64,000 nucleotides of DNA from Tolypeutes matacus (taxonomy: Eukaryota; Chordata; Mammalia; Cingulata; Chlamyphoridae). A model generated the notes under the pieces. The model did no database searches. It was not told the DNA's origin and saw only the letters and a list, made by a program, of their open reading frames with translations. The translations under genes were made by a program, and so were the position numbers. Shown piece by piece: positions 11,741 to 24,100 of this stretch. Position 1 is the first letter of the stretch; every line of letters starts with the position of its first letter. The DNA is taken from NCBI GenBank assembly GCA_026826555.1, contig JAKSZT010054396.1:12870107-12934106 (forward strand), read 5' to 3'.

Positions 11741-12875
11741 TACACAGAAAACAGTAAGTGCTGGAGAGGATGTGGAGAAATAGGAACATTCCTTTGCTGT
11801 TGGTGGGAGTGTAAAATGGTGCAGCCTCTGTGGAAGACAGTTTGGCAGTTCCTCAGGTAGCTAAATGTACTGCCATATGATCCAGCAATCCCCCTACTTG
11901 AAATATATCCAGAAGAACTGAAAACAGTGACACAAGCAGACATTTATACACTGATGTTCATAGTGGCGTTATCACAATTGCCCAAAGATGGAAATAACCC
12001 AAGTGTCCATCAACTGAGGAATGGATAAACAAAATGTGGTATATACATAAGATGGAATACTATGCTGCTGTAAGAAGAAATGAAATTGGGATACATATCA
12101 TAACATGGATGAACCTTGAAGACATTATGCTGAATGAAAAAATCTAGACACAAATGGACAAATAGTGTATGGTCTCACTAACTATGAACTAAATACAAAG
12201 AATAAACACACAGAGCTAAAACCTAGAATATAGGTTACTAGGAGATAGGATGAGGGCTAAGAAGCAGTACTGATGCTTAATGTATATAGAATTTTTAATT
12301 AGCTTGACCGTAAAAGTGTGGAAATGGATAGAGTTGATGGTAACACATTATAAAGAGTATTAACTAACACAGCTGGTTTATAAATGGGATTGTGACTGAA
12401 AGGGGTAGTCTAGGGATGTAAATGTCAATTGAAAGAAAGCTAGAGAATAATCTAGGGACTGAAAAACATAATGAACCCAGAGGTGGATGAGGATTGTAGT
12501 TAATAGTACAAATACAAGAATATTCTTCTATGAACTAGAACAAAGGTATATCACTATTACAAGGTGGTAAGAATAAGGAGAAGCATGGAGAATAATTGTA
12601 TTTTCATTTATTATGGACTATAGTTAACAGCAATATTGTAATATTCTTGCATCAATGTCAAAGAAGGGGGGATATGGAAAAAAATATAACCAAATGTAGG
12701 TGATAGACCATAGTTAGTGCTAATAGTCTGATGATGTTCTCTCATAATCTGTAATAAATGTTCCACAACAATGTAAAGTGTTGGTGGATGGGTGTTGTAT
12801 GGGAATTCTGCATATTATGCATGATTGTTTTGTAAATTCACAACTTCTCTAATAAAATATGTATAACAGTGAATA

Positions 12876-13494
12876 GAAACTATTGGCTCATATAACCCAA
12901 AAATCAAGAACGAGGGCGGGCATTAGGTATTGTGTGATCAGGGCCCTAGCTCATCTTCCTGCAGTTTTCTCAGCTCTGCCTTTCCCTCTCTCCCATGTGT
13001 AATACAGGATGGAGCCCTAATGGAAGTAAAATTGGTAAGCAATCCCAGGACTCTTATCTGTAGCCTGCATTTTCCAGAGTAAAAGCAAGGTCTTCTCTTC
13101 TCTTGACAAGAGTCTTACACTTCACTTGTAGCATTCAAAGCTCCACAGTTTCAAGACATTTCAAGTGAAAAGCCCTTATAACCGCTCACTGCTGCAGCTA
13201 TGAGTACTTCAGTGTAGGGAATAATCCCTGCGACAGCCCTTTTCTATGCTGTGTCACTGTGGTTACTGATCCCACATAGGTTTCCAATCTCTGCTTTCCA
13301 TCCCTAATGCCCTAGAGCCATACTCCAGATCACACATTACCATCTCCCACCAGAACTACTGCAACTGTCTCCAAATGGTCTCCTTTGTCCCAAGATCTTC
13401 CCTTTCCAATCATCCCTTACACAGCTGCCCGAGTGAGCCACTGTCCTGCTGAAAACCTCTTACTGGCTTCCCCTTATTTAAACACTAAACTTAC
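12876..13494. other. IQCH intron with L2 relic
   Basis: 13290-13480 (+) has the L2 3'-end pattern ('ccaccagaactactgcaactgtctcc', 'agctgcccgagtgagccactg'). 12880-13290 looks unique, with no supported exon. Confidence 0.5.
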
Positions 13495-13704
13495 ATTCCT
13501 GGGAGCTATGTGGGCTGTGTGGTTTGCTAGGATATAAGGCACCTGGCCTCGAATGTTGGTCTTAATGCTCAGATAGTTCTCTGGGTCAAGTCCCTCAGCA
13601 GATTGTGTGATATGAATCCTCTTCTGTCCTGGGTGGGAAATAACTTCCATTTCATGGATGAAGGAAACACCAGTGAGGCTGAAGACATTCTCTGAGCTGG
13701 TTAA
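13495..13704 (-). CDS. Exon-like block, G2F-like peptide; possible IQCH exon or orphan exon
   Basis: On the - strand an acceptor (ctattttcctag) ends at 13705, followed by 210 nt open in one frame (70 codons) and a perfect gtaagt donor starting at 13494. The phase is 0-0. The acceptor side is compatible with IQCH exon 4, which ends in phase 0 at 25929, so this could be the next IQCH exon. The peptide begins [15 protein letters not shown] and contains [19 protein letters not shown] and HIAPRN. By eye this resembles part of the nidogen/hemicentin G2F beta-barrel (aromatic-rich strand, GLD, alternating hydrophobics, G-VP). I do not know a G2F domain in IQCH, so an exon of another, perhaps lost or unannotated, gene or a duplicated exon is possible. 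No neighbouring exon of a G2F gene was recognised. Confidence 0.5.
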
Positions 13705-13810
13705 CTAGGAAAATAGTCTATTTATTCTATTTATTAAAGATGCATCATGTCTGTACTTTATTTTTAAATACTTCAACAAAAAAACCACAGTAAAATATGT
13801 GAAAGGCTAG

Positions 13811-14465
13811 TGTAGCAGTTTGATATTATTTATGAATTTCAAAAAGAGATATAGATTATGTTTGTAAACTGGTTTGTTCCTCTGGGCATGATACCCTTTA
13901 ATTGTATTATATTCAGAGGTTTCACTTTTACTTTATTAAATCAAGATTAGGGCTTTGATTTGACCACGTCATTAGGGCATGCAGGGTTTGAGTCCCCGCC
14001 CCCTTGCTGGGCTATATAAACAGACACTCAATCAAGAACACAGAAGTAGATACATAGAAGAACACAGAGGAAGAGAGACAGCTCCATAGACACGGCAGAG
14101 GCCCTGGGAAGAGAAATGAGCAATTTGCCTGACAGTTTACAGATGACCTTGTAAAGAGAACAGAACAGCTGAGCCCAGAAAGAAACGAGCCCTGGGAGGA
14201 GAGATGAATCTTATGCCAGCCTACAGCTGAGACTGGAAGAAGCTGGGCCAATGGAGCCTTAAGAGGTAAGAGGAAGGCTGAACCCTCACAGATATTGGCA
14301 ACTGTCTCACTTCAACACATGCAACAGAATTTGGTAAGGAAGTAACCTTGCATTGGACTCTTTAGGGCCTTGTAACTGTAAGCTTTTACTCCAAATAAAT
14401 ACCCTTTATAAAAGCCAACAGATTTCTGGTACTGTGCATCAGCACCCCTTTGGCTGACTAATACA
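13811..14465 (+). mobile_element. Solo LTR (ERVL/MaLR-type) with 5-bp target duplication
   Basis: The element runs from TGTAGCAG to CTAATACA and is flanked by GCTAG on both sides (13806-13810, 14466-14470). A 'gctatataaa' TATA box lies at about 14010 and an 'aataaa' signal at about 14395. TG...CA ends with a 5-bp duplication fit the ERVL/MaLR class. It is antisense to IQCH and lies 106 bp upstream, in gene sense, of the exon-like block at 13495-13704. No internal viral genes are present. Confidence 0.8.
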
Positions 14466-14470
14466 GCTAG

Positions 14471-16535
14471 CAATTGTAAAATCTAGGTAATGCAGAAACA
14501 ACGGTTGTTCATATACTATTCCTGGTATATTTAAATATTTTCACAATTAAAAGGTTTTTAAAAAATCACAGAAAAGGAAAAAAAAAAAAGTCCCTGCTGT
14601 CATGGAGTTTACATTCTAAGGAAAAGACAGGGTTCATTCTAAAAAAAATTTCCACCCTGATATTAAGTGAGATACAATTCACAGCAAAAATCTGTGAAGC
14701 AACCTTACTTGCTCTGACTTATCTCTCACCGCATTATTCCTCATAATGTCACAAATCCTCAAAACTTTAGTTTTGGTCAAATTTTGAAAATCACTTTCTC
14801 AATTAGATTCAAATTCACAAATTGAAGATTCTGCACATCTTAGTCACAAAGGCTGCATATTGCTTCATCATACTAGATCACAATGTGTTTTTTATATTTG
14901 CTTGTTAAAGGATCCATTTTAAGGAATAACTCAAGTAATGAGATGGGTTTATTTTCCCTGTTCCACAAACATACCAAATATATCATGCTTCTAAGTGGTC
15001 CTTTGATCTAAACAATTTAGGAATTTCTATTTTGAAATTGCCTTCGGACTTAGCTTGCCAGACACAACAAGTAAATCAAACACTTTCTTGGCCTATAAAC
15101 TTTTTCTCCTCTTCCTATCTCCTCCTTATCTTTTACTGTTTTCATTTCTAACTCTTTCCTTGACAATATGCATGCCTATAGCCCCAGGTGCCCCAAAGAG
15201 GTGTTTGGCTAATATTGATCTGGAGCTAAGATTTATTATAAAGAAAAGCCATCATAATATAGCTGAGAAGGAATGGGGGAGAGCAAAAGGGGAAGCAAAA
15301 TATTGGTGTGGCAGGTTGGTGGAGGCACAAGAACCAGGGCTCAAATTCAACTCCATCATAACTAGTTAGTTGACCTTGGAACAGTCATCTTCAATCTCTG
15401 AGCCATAGTTTCCTGGTCTGTAAAATATGGGGGCTGCGCTGGCTATATTTAAGCTTTAAGAATCTTAGGTTATTAGGGACAAGTCCCAGTGAATCTGAGA
15501 AGGAGGCAGATCTGAACAGATATTATTTTGGAGCTATCTCCTAGTTCTATGATCTAAGACAAGTACAGATTACCTATCCTCCTGTGACTCACTAGAAATA
15601 CCCAATGGTTCCTTAATAATGAGTCTAAAAATTTGCCGCATTTGAAGAGTACAAAGTGAAACTAGCTACCTCTAGTGACTGTTCTTTGTCATTAGAAGTA
15701 TCTAAAATGAAGCCAATGACCACTTATTGAAGATGAGGCTGAAGGGACTCAAGTATCAGATAGTGAGTTGAATTAGATGACACTTAAGGTCCCTTCTAAA
15801 TTTGAGATTCTAGGATATTCTAGAATTAGGTTAATAAGAATAGTAGCCAAAGTTGAGCTCTTTAGTATGTGCCAGATATTGTGCTATTTGGGAAACTGAA
15901 CATATTCCAATTTTTGAAATCTGTCTTTTGGAACTGTCAGGGCCTACATCACATTTTTGGAACAGTTTCACCCTTCGCCTTTGCCAGAAGTTATTCTGAG
16001 TTATATCTGGTGACAGGTAGGTAGCCAAGATGACAATAGGTACTATCTAGGATGAAACAATAACGACACAAAAATATCGTGTCCCTTCCATGGTAGCTGG
16101 TATTGGTGTGAATAATGACTGTCTTTTCTGTGGTATTTTTCAATGTGGCTGCTACTGATATTTTGAGAGATACAGTTCTTCACTGTGCAGAGTGTCCTAC
16201 TCATTGCAGAAAGTTTAGTATCCCTGAGTCAGTGTCCCAAAACATGTGACAACTCCAAAAGTTCTTTCTCCCTCCACATCCCAATGCTCCTAAGGAGGAT
16301 TGCTATACTAAGTTCTATGTGCAAAGGAATCATACCTGTATCTGGCATCTCTGCATCCCAGAGCCTGGTCCAGTGACTGACATGATTGGCACTCAATATT
16401 TTTTTCATAGCTGGATTAATGTCTCACAAACTGCCTGTAAAGGCAATTACAAAAGAAAAACTCCAAGAATGCTTTCAACACTGAAATTATTAGATTAAGC
16501 ATAAGCCTCTTTATGATATTTGCTGTATTTCTTTT
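14471..16535. other. IQCH intron, largely unique with MIR relics
   Basis: A MIR (+) lies at about 15310-15480 ('ctctgagccatagtttcc', 'ctgtaaaat'). A MIR fragment lies at about 15690-15900. The open frames at 15055-15369 (+) and 15831-16028 (-) show no splice-site context and overlap MIR-like sequence. Confidence 0.45.
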
Positions 16536-16630
16536 TTTTTTTTTTTTTTACTGGGAGGTACCGGGGATCGAACCCCGGTCTCTCCATATGGTAGACGGAC
16601 GCCGAACCTCTTGAGCCACATCCGTTTCCC
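16536..16630 (-). mobile_element. DAS-type SINE, short monomer
   Basis: Reverse orientation: poly(T), then the complement of the B box (ggatcgaaccccgg) and A box (cttgagccacatccg). It is flanked by the direct repeat tgctgtatttctttt at about 16521-16535 and 16631-16645. Only the tRNA-like head and tail are present. Confidence 0.9.
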
Positions 16631-16689
16631 TGCTGTATTTCTTTTATTCAAAGAAAAATATGGTGGTTTTTTTTTTTTAATCTTTTAAA

Positions 16690-16796
16690 AAAAATGTTGA
16701 ACGCTTCACGAATTTGCATGTCATCCTTGCATAGGGGCCATGCTAATCTTCTCTGTATTGTTCTAATTTTAGTATATGTGCTGTTGAAACAAGCAC
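16690..16796 (-). pseudogene. U6 snRNA pseudogene
   Basis: The reverse complement matches U6 along its length: gtgcttgtttcaacagcac, then 'acatatactaaaatt', 'gagaagattagcatgg', 'caaggatgaca' and 'aaattcgtgaagcgtt', ending in a U/T-rich tail. Several substitutions (for example in the 5' stem loop and the ACAGAG neighbourhood) mark it as a retrocopy rather than an active gene. No U6-type upstream promoter was recognised. Confidence 0.92.
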
Positions 16797-17043
16797 AAGA
16801 CAGATGTGTTTTAAGGTAAGAAGATGGAGAGAGATTTAGGAGGTAGCATCAATAGTATCTGAGGATAAAGAGAAAGAGAGAAGTCAAGGATAATGCTAAT
16901 ATTTTGACTCAAGCAACTAGGCGTGTGTGTGGTAGTACTATTCACTAAAAATAGGGAACAGAGGATTTACAAATTTTTGCTTATATGTGGGCTTATTTTT
17001 ATATGAAATCATACAAGGAAATTAGTTTTTCACAGACGCAATT

Positions 17044-17236
17044 AAGACCTCAGCTCAAGCAATTGAGTACCTCTCTCCCACATGGGAGGTCCCAGGTTCA
17101 GTTCCCAGTGTCTCCTAAAGAGAGGATGAGCAGACACAGAGAGCACACAGCAAATGGACAGAGAGAACAGGCAGCAAGCACAAGCAGTGAGGCAGGAAGG
17201 AATAAATAAATAAATCTGAAAAAAAAAAAAAAAGTC
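17044..17236 (+). mobile_element. DAS-type SINE
   Basis: The head has 'cagctcaagcaattgag' and 'aggttcagttccc'. It is followed by the 'cagacacagagagcacacagc' body, an AAATAAATAAATCT tail and poly(A). The 5' end is slightly degraded. Confidence 0.85.
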
Positions 17237-18629
17237 TGGGCCATTAACTGCATAGGGTATTAGGGTTTGGACAGGAAGTAGATGGTTCAAATTAAGTAAT
17301 TTGAGAAGAATTTCATAAAAGAAATATTTCCCAGGCTGACAGCAGGATGTAGGGAAATAAGAGACAGTACAGAACCCTTGGGAATAGCAATAACAGGACA
17401 CACTGCCAACTCTAGGTCTGAAGTGTCAAGGAGAGAGAATGGTGTAGTAGATGCTGTAGGGTGCTTCCCAGATCCCTCCTTCAGGACTGAAGCACTTATT
17501 CCCCCAACTGCCAGGAATGTTAGCTGGTGGCTCACAGCTGAATCCCTCCCTGGGTTAGGTCCCCCCAGGGCAGCCACATCTAATGGCTAGTTGATGCAGG
17601 GTACAAAGCTTAGCCCCTTTCCTCAATTTGGACAATGCTGAAGGTCATCCCAGCTCCAGAGCTCCCCAACGGATCAGCTGAGGACTTTGTTGTGATAAAA
17701 TCTGTTTCAGTAAAACAAAAACATTTACAACAAACTTAGACCCTATATATCTGCATATGTGACCATTCTATATACGTATTACCAACAAAGAGAAATGTGT
17801 GGAATAACAAAAACCAGGCTCTCAACACTGGCTATGTCATGGGATTAAACAGTGAAAGAGCATGGGGATGAAACGATTAACTTTGTCTTTTACATCTTCA
17901 TATTATATTTTTCAATTACTACAGATAGCATGTATTACTGTGGATAAAATGGAGAAAATATCAAATGAGTATTTTTAAAGCAAAATTGGATTCTATAATG
18001 GTATTGTTCATAGTTATCTGCAAATATTGAAAATGACACTTTTTATTCTAATATATTTTACCACCAATTCTTTTTTTTAAAGGAAACTCTCAAAAATTGA
18101 GATTTACATAAACTTTCTTTTTAAAATTATAAATGTCTCTGGGTATACTTTTTCAAATGTAAAAGAAACTTAATAATAAATTCTTTTGTGGTTCTTAATT
18201 ACAATTAGGCAACTTCTAATTGCTTGCCATTTAAGCTTTTTGGTGTGAAATGGAATTTTGGGGAGAGAGAGTTTAAAGAAGCAACTGGGGTTTACCTAGT
18301 TTAAAAGGTTGTAAGTGTGCAATTAAAGGTGGTAATATCCCAGTTGGATTTCACAACTACTTAATAATACAAGCTTTTATGTCAGGGTACCAGGCATGCA
18401 GAACAGCTGGCAAAACAGCTCTGTTTGTCATTGACATTACAATGCAAAATTAGAGTTTTTTGTGTGTCAGTGGATATGCATTTTTAAGCAGATGTCACTG
18501 ATATCAGAGATAAAACAACAATAGGGATCCAGTCCCCTGAGGTAAAGTAAGGGTGGGAAATAGTCCATGCTCCTTTCTAAAGGAAGCTTTCCCATGCTTA
18601 CAACATTTACAGCATTTAAAAGAACACAG
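17237..18629. other. IQCH intron, no gene seen
   Basis: Mostly unique AT-rich sequence. The - strand open frame at 17287-17577 and the + frame at 17378-17590 overlap each other, lack splice sites and show no family I recognise. Confidence 0.4.
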
Positions 18630-18940
18630 GTGGGAAGCGGATGTGGCTCAAGTGGTTGGACATCTGTCTACCATATGGGAGGACCGGGGTTTGATCCCCA
18701 GGACCTCCTGGTAAAAAAAAAAAAAAGGCAAGCAGGCGAGCCAGGCCTGTATGGTGAACCACACAGCAAGATGATGACGCAACAAATAAGAGACCCAGGG
18801 GAGAGTCAAGGCGAGAAGTGCCAGAAACCAGGAACTGAGGTGGCACAAGTGACAGAGTGCCTCTTGACCACATTGGAGGTCCCTAGGATTGAATCTCGGT
18901 GAAGCCTGGAGAAGAAAAATGAGAAAAGAAGGCAAGATAC
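18630..18940 (+). mobile_element. DAS-type SINE, dimeric form, 3' end interrupted
   Basis: The first half has the head ('gcggatgtggctcaagtgg', 'gggtttgatcccc'). The second half has 'caggaactgaggtggcac' and 'ggattgaatctcgg'. It stops at 'agaaggcaagatac', where the next SINE begins, so its tail is probably displaced or lost. Confidence 0.85.
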
Positions 18941-19122
18941 TGGGAAGCGGCTGTGGCTCAATCAGTAGGGCTCCCGTTTACCATATGGGAGGCCCCGGGT
19001 TCGGTTCCCGGGGCCTCCTGGTGAAGGCAAGCCCGCCCGCATGGCGTGGTTAGCTGACCCAGCGAGCACAAGCAGCAAGGGGGGGATAAATGAATAAATA
19101 AATAAAAATCTTTTTAAAAAAA
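18941..19122 (+). mobile_element. DAS-type SINE, young monomer
   Basis: Clean head with 'gcggctgtggctcaatcag' and 'ccgggttcggttcccgg', the 'gctgacccagcgagcacaag' body, and a TAAATGAATAAATAAATAAA tail. It closely matches copies at 39887 (-), 51527 and 53378, which suggests recent activity of this subfamily. Confidence 0.92.
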
Positions 19123-20481
19123 GCATACAGTGTGTAAGCATAAAGAATTTGAAAGATTAGAAAGAAACATAACAAATTATGGGGATGAAAGGCACAACAA
19201 TGGAGATTAAAAATACGCTAGAGTCATACAACAACAGATTTGAACAGGCAGAAGAAAGAATCCAGTGAACTAGAAGACAGGACAATCAAAATCATACAGT
19301 CTGAAGAACAGATAGAGAAAAGAATAGGGAAAAAATGAGCAGTGTCTCAGGGATTTGAGTGACAGCATGCAGTGCACAAACATACACATCATGGGTGTCC
19401 CAGAATGAGAACATTAGGGAAAAGGGGTAGAAAAAATATTTGAGGAAATAATGGCAGAAAATTTCCAAACTCTTATGAAAGACAAATATAATAGATCTAC
19501 TCTAAGACACATACTAATCAGAATATCAAATGTCTAAGATAAAAAGAGAACTCTGAAATCAGCACAAGAAAAGTAATTTGTCACATACAAGGGATTCTCA
19601 TCAGAAACCATGGCTGTGAGAAAGCAGTGGCATGACATATTTAAGGTATCAAAAGAGAGAAACTGCCAGTCAAAAATACTTTATCCAGCAAAACTGACCC
19701 TCCAAAATGAGGACAGCTGAAAATATTCACAAACAGAAACTGAGAGAGTCTGTCAACAAGAGATTTGCTCTACAAGAATTACTAAAGGGAGTTCTGCAGG
19801 TTGAAAGAAAAAGACAGGAGAGAGTGATTTAGAGTAGTGTGAAGAATTGAAAATCTTCAGTAAAGGTAATTTTAAAAGGGTAAGTGCAAAACCCAATAAT
19901 ACTGTATCTTCAATATACAACTCTACCCTTTAATTCCTATAAGAATCAGAAAAACAATTGAACAAGAAAAAGGCATATTTCTTCATAATGGACACACAAA
20001 ATATAAAGAGGTAATGTGGGATAACATACTACATAAAGAAAGGAAACAGGGATATAAGGGTATAGAATGTGTATGCTATTAAACCTAAGTTGGTATCTTT
20101 TAAAATTAGTAGGTTATATATGTAGGCTGTGTAATACAAACCTTATGGTAACCACAAAAAAGAAATTTAAAAATATCTAGAAACAGAAATGAGAAAGGGA
20201 TCAGTCAGAACATCACAAAAATCAACTATACAGAAAAGGAGCTTTCAATAAAGGAAAAGAAAGGCAAAAAAATATGATATATAAAAAACAAAGGACAAAA
20301 TGGCTGATGTGAGTACTGCCTATGTAGTAATAACAGTCTAAGGAGAAGTTACAAGGGAAATCAGTAAATATCTTGAGTTGAATGAGAATGAGAATACAAC
20401 ATATCAAAACTTATGGGATGCAGCAAAGGCAGTGCTGAGAGTGAAATTTATAGCCCTAAATGCTTACATTGAAAAAGATGA

Positions 20482-20924
20482 GGGGGCAGATGTGGCTCAA
20501 GCGATTGGGCTCCCATCTACCATACAGGAGGTCCAGGGTTTGATTCCAGAGGCCCCATGGTGAAGGCAAGCTGGCCCACATGGCAAGCTGGCCCAAGCAG
20601 AGAACTGGCCCACATGTAGTGCTGGCCCACGCAGGAGTGCTGGCCCAAGTGGAAAGCTGGTACAGCAAGATGATGCAACAAAAAGAGACACAGAGGAGAG
20701 ACAATAAAAGACACAGCAGACCAAGGAGCTGAGGTGGCACAAGAGATTGAGCGCCTCTCTCCCACTCCAGATGGTCCCAGGATCTGTTCCCAGTGTTACC
20801 TAAAGAGAAGACAAGCAGACACAGAAGAACACACAGCAAACGGACACAGAGAGCAGACAGTGAGCACAAAAACAAAGGGGGGGTGGAGATAAATAAATAA
20901 ATAAATCTTAAAAAAAAAAAAAAA
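20482..20924 (+). mobile_element. DAS-type dimeric SINE with expanded internal repeat
   Basis: The head has 'gcagatgtggctcaagcg' and 'agggtttgattcc'. An internal block of about five 'gctggcccac/a' units follows at 20568-20665, then the second half and an AAATAAATAAATCTT tail. The direct repeat aaaaagatga flanks it (20472-20481 and about 20924-20933). Confidence 0.88.
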
Positions 20925-20931
20925 AAGATGA

Positions 20932-21020
20932 AGGGAGTGGATGTAGCTTAGTGGTTGAGTGCTTCCCATGTACAATGTTCTGGGTTCAAAATCCAGTACC
21001 TCCATAGAAAAAAAAAAAAA
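20932..21020 (+). mobile_element. DAS-related SINE head, short
   Basis: 'gtggatgtagcttagtggttgag' and 'tgggttcaaaatcc' give a degraded tRNA-like head with a poly(A) tail. It is the second of three insertions at the same 'aaaagatgaa' site. Confidence 0.75.
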
Positions 21021-21030
21021 GATGAAAGAG

Positions 21031-21130
21031 TAGAGAAGGTATAGATCAGTGGTTGAATGTACACTTCACAAGTATGAGGTCCTGGGTTCAATCCCTCGTA
21101 CCTCCTTAAAAAAAAAGAAAGAAAGAAAGA
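21031..21130 (+). mobile_element. DAS-related SINE head, third in the stack
   Basis: 'tatagatcagtggttgaatg' and 'cctgggttcaatccctcg' are followed by an A-rich (GAAA)n tail. The repeat aaaaagatgaaagag follows, and L1 ORF2 then resumes with 'ctaaaaatcaaagatc'. Confidence 0.75.
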
Positions 21131-24100
21131 AAAAAGATGAAAGAGCTAAAAATCAAAGATCTAATTGCACACCTGGAGGAATTAGGAAAGAACAGCAAAC
21201 GAAACCAAAGCAAGCAGAAGGAAAGAAATAACAAAGATTAGAGCAGAAATAAATGCAATAGAGAATTTAAAAAAAACAACAGAAAGCATTAACAAAACCA
21301 AAATTTGCTTCTTTAAAAAGAACAATAAAATTGACAAAGCCTTTGCTAAAATGACAGAGAAAGAAGAAGATGCAAATAAATAAAATCAGAAATGAGAGGG
21401 AGAACATTACTACTGTCCCCACAGAAATAAAAAGGATCATAAGAGGATGCTATGAACAACCATATGCCAACAAGTTAGACAACCTAGATGAAATGGACAA
21501 ATTCTAGAAACACACAAACAACCTATACTGACTCTGGAAGAAATAGAAGATTTCAACAGACCAATTACAAGTAAAGAGATTTATTCAGTCATCAAAAACC
21601 TCCCATCAAAGAAAAGCCCAGGACCAGATGGCTTCACGGATGAATTCTACCAAACATTCCAAGAAGAATTAACACAATCCTGCTCAAATTCTACCAAAAA
21701 TTTGAAAAGAAGGGAACACTACATAACTCATTCTATGAGGCCAATATCGCCCTCATACCAAAACCAGATAAAGATACTATAAGAAAACTACAGACTAATT
21801 TCTCTATTGAATATAGATGCAAAAATCCTCAACAAAATATTTGCAAATCTAATCCAAAAGCACATTAAATTATACATGATGATCAAGTGGATTTTGTCCC
21901 AGGTATGCAAAGGTGATCCAACCCAAGAAAATCAATTAATGTAATACGCACTACATTAACAGAATGAAGGGGAAAAAAAACACATGATCATCTCAATTGA
22001 TGCAGAGAAGACATTTGACAAAATCCAGCATCCTTTCTTGATAAAAAAAAACACTTAGAAAAATAGGAATAATAGGAAACTTCTTCAACATGATAAAGTG
22101 CATATATTAAAAACCCACAATTAACATCAAACTTAATGGTGAAAGACTGAAAGCTTTCCCTCTAAGATAGGAACAGGACAAGGATGCCCACTGGTCACCA
22201 CTGTTATTCAACATCGTACTGGAAGTTCTAGCCAGAGCAGTTAGGCAAGAAGAAGAAAAAGATATCCAAATTGGAAAGGAAGAAGAAAAGCATTCACTGT
22301 TTGCAGATGACATGATCCTATATATAGAAAATCCCCCCAAAAACCTAAAACAAAATTACTAGAACTAACAAACAAATTCAGCAAAGTGGTGGGGTACAAG
22401 ATCAACATGCAAAAATCAGTAGTGCTTCTATACACTACTAATGAGCAATCTGAGGAAGAAATCTAGAAAAAAATTCCACTTACCATAGCAACTAAAGGAA
22501 TCAAATATCTAGGAATAAATTTAACCAAGGATATAAAGGACTTATACACAGAAAACTATAAAACTTTGTTAAAAGAAAGCAAAGATCTAAACAAATGGAA
22601 GGACATTCCGTGCTCATGGATTAGAAGACTAAATATTGTTAAGATGTCAATTCTACCCAAAATGATTTACAGATTCAATGCAATCCCAATCAAAATTCTA
22701 ACAGCCTACTTTGCAGAAAGGAAAAGGTAACAATGAAATATATTTGGAAGGATAAGGGGCCCTGAATGGCTAAAACCATCTTGAAAAAGAATGAAGTTGG
22801 AAGACTCACACTTCCTGACTTTAAAGCTTATTACAAACTACAGTGGTCAAAAAAGCATGGTACTGGCATAACGATAGATAGATAGACCAATGCAATCAAA
22901 TTGAGAGTTCATAAATAGACCTTCACATTTATGGCCAACTGATTTTTGACAGGCTGCCAAATCTTGAAGACAGTGAGTGGAATAAGTCAGACACAAATGG
23001 GAAAGAATAGTCTCTTTAACAAATGGTGCTGGGAGAACTGGATATCCATATCCAAAAGAATGAGCGAATACTCCTATCTCATACCATATACAAAAATCAA
23101 CTCAAAGTGGATCAAAGATGTAAATATAAGAGCCAAGACAATAAAACTCCTAGAAGCAAATATAGGGAGGCATCTTCAGGGTCCTGTGGGTAGGTAATAG
23201 TTTCTTAGACTTTATACTGAAAGCACAAGCAACAAAAGAAAAAATAGATAAATGGGATCTCACCAAAATAAACAATTTTTTTTTTTTGCATCAAAGGATT
23301 TTATCATGAAAGTAAAAAGACAACCTACTCAATGGGAGAAAATATTTGGAAACCACATATCCAATAAGGTTTTAATATCTAGAATATATAACAAAATCCT
23401 ACAAATCAACAATAAAAAGACAAACAACCCAATTTAAAAGTGGGCAAAAGAATTGATTAGGCATTTCTCCAAAGAGGTTATACAAATGGCTAAAAAAGCA
23501 TGTGAAAAAGATGCTCAATATCATTAGCAATTAGGGAAATGCAAATCAAAACCATATTGAGATACTATTTCATACCCACTGGAATGGCTACTATTAAAAA
23601 AAAAAAAAAAAAAAAACAGAAAATTACAAATGTTGGAGAGGATGTGGAGAAATAGGAACACTCATTCATCGTTGGGGGGAATGTAAAATGGTGCAGCTGC
23701 TGTGGAAGATATTTTGGCAGTTCTCAGAAAGCCAAGTATAGAATTACTATATGACCCTGCAATCCTTCTACTAGGTTTATACCCCAAAGAATTGAAAGCA
23801 GGAACTTGAACAGATATTTGCACACTGATGTTCATAATGGCATTATTCACAATTACCAAAAGATGGAAGCAACCCAAGTGTCCATCAGCTGATGAAAGGA
23901 TAAACAAACAAAACGTGGTATATACATACAATGGAATATTATTCAGCATTACATAGGAATGAAGTCCCGATACATGTGATAATATGGTGAACTTTGAAGA
24001 CACTGACTGAAATAAGCCAGACGCAAAAGGACAAATACTGTATGATCTCACTAATTTGAAACACATAGAATAAGCAAACTCAGAGAGTTAGAATCTAGAA

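Larger units (their letters stand above)
5318..12875 (+). mobile_element. LINE-1 copy A, near full length, broken
   Basis: The element starts at 'gagaagggcaagatggc', the usual mammalian L1 5' start. It then shows a monomer-bearing 5' UTR (to about 6859), ORF1 (6860-7554, interrupted), a spacer, ORF2 endonuclease remnants (about 7925-8620), reverse transcriptase remnants (10170-11055), the ORF2 C-terminal part and 3' UTR, ending at 'ctctaataaaata' near 12860. Nested inside are a poly(A) insertion at 7093, an RPL9 pseudogene at 8790 and a composite SINE at 9454. Between 11055 and 11056 ('gcagtt|gaccaatgg') about 650 bp present in copy B (22231-22884) are missing, including the FADD active-site region. 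No target duplication was identified at the ends. Confidence 0.85.

Noticed and set aside
15831..16028. 65-codon - strand frame that might be an IQCH exon
   Set aside because: No acceptor or donor at sensible positions, and part of it overlaps MIR-like sequence.
18941..19015. Possible real tRNA gene
   Set aside because: A and B boxes are present, but the body and A-rich tail, the target duplications of sister copies and the multicopy nature show a tRNA-derived SINE; no cloverleaf can be closed convincingly.
20456..20875. 139-codon - strand frame and similar ones at 9637-10003, 32835-33220, 51547-51940 and 55156-55603
   Set aside because: All are antisense frames across DAS SINEs, so they recur because the SINE recurs.
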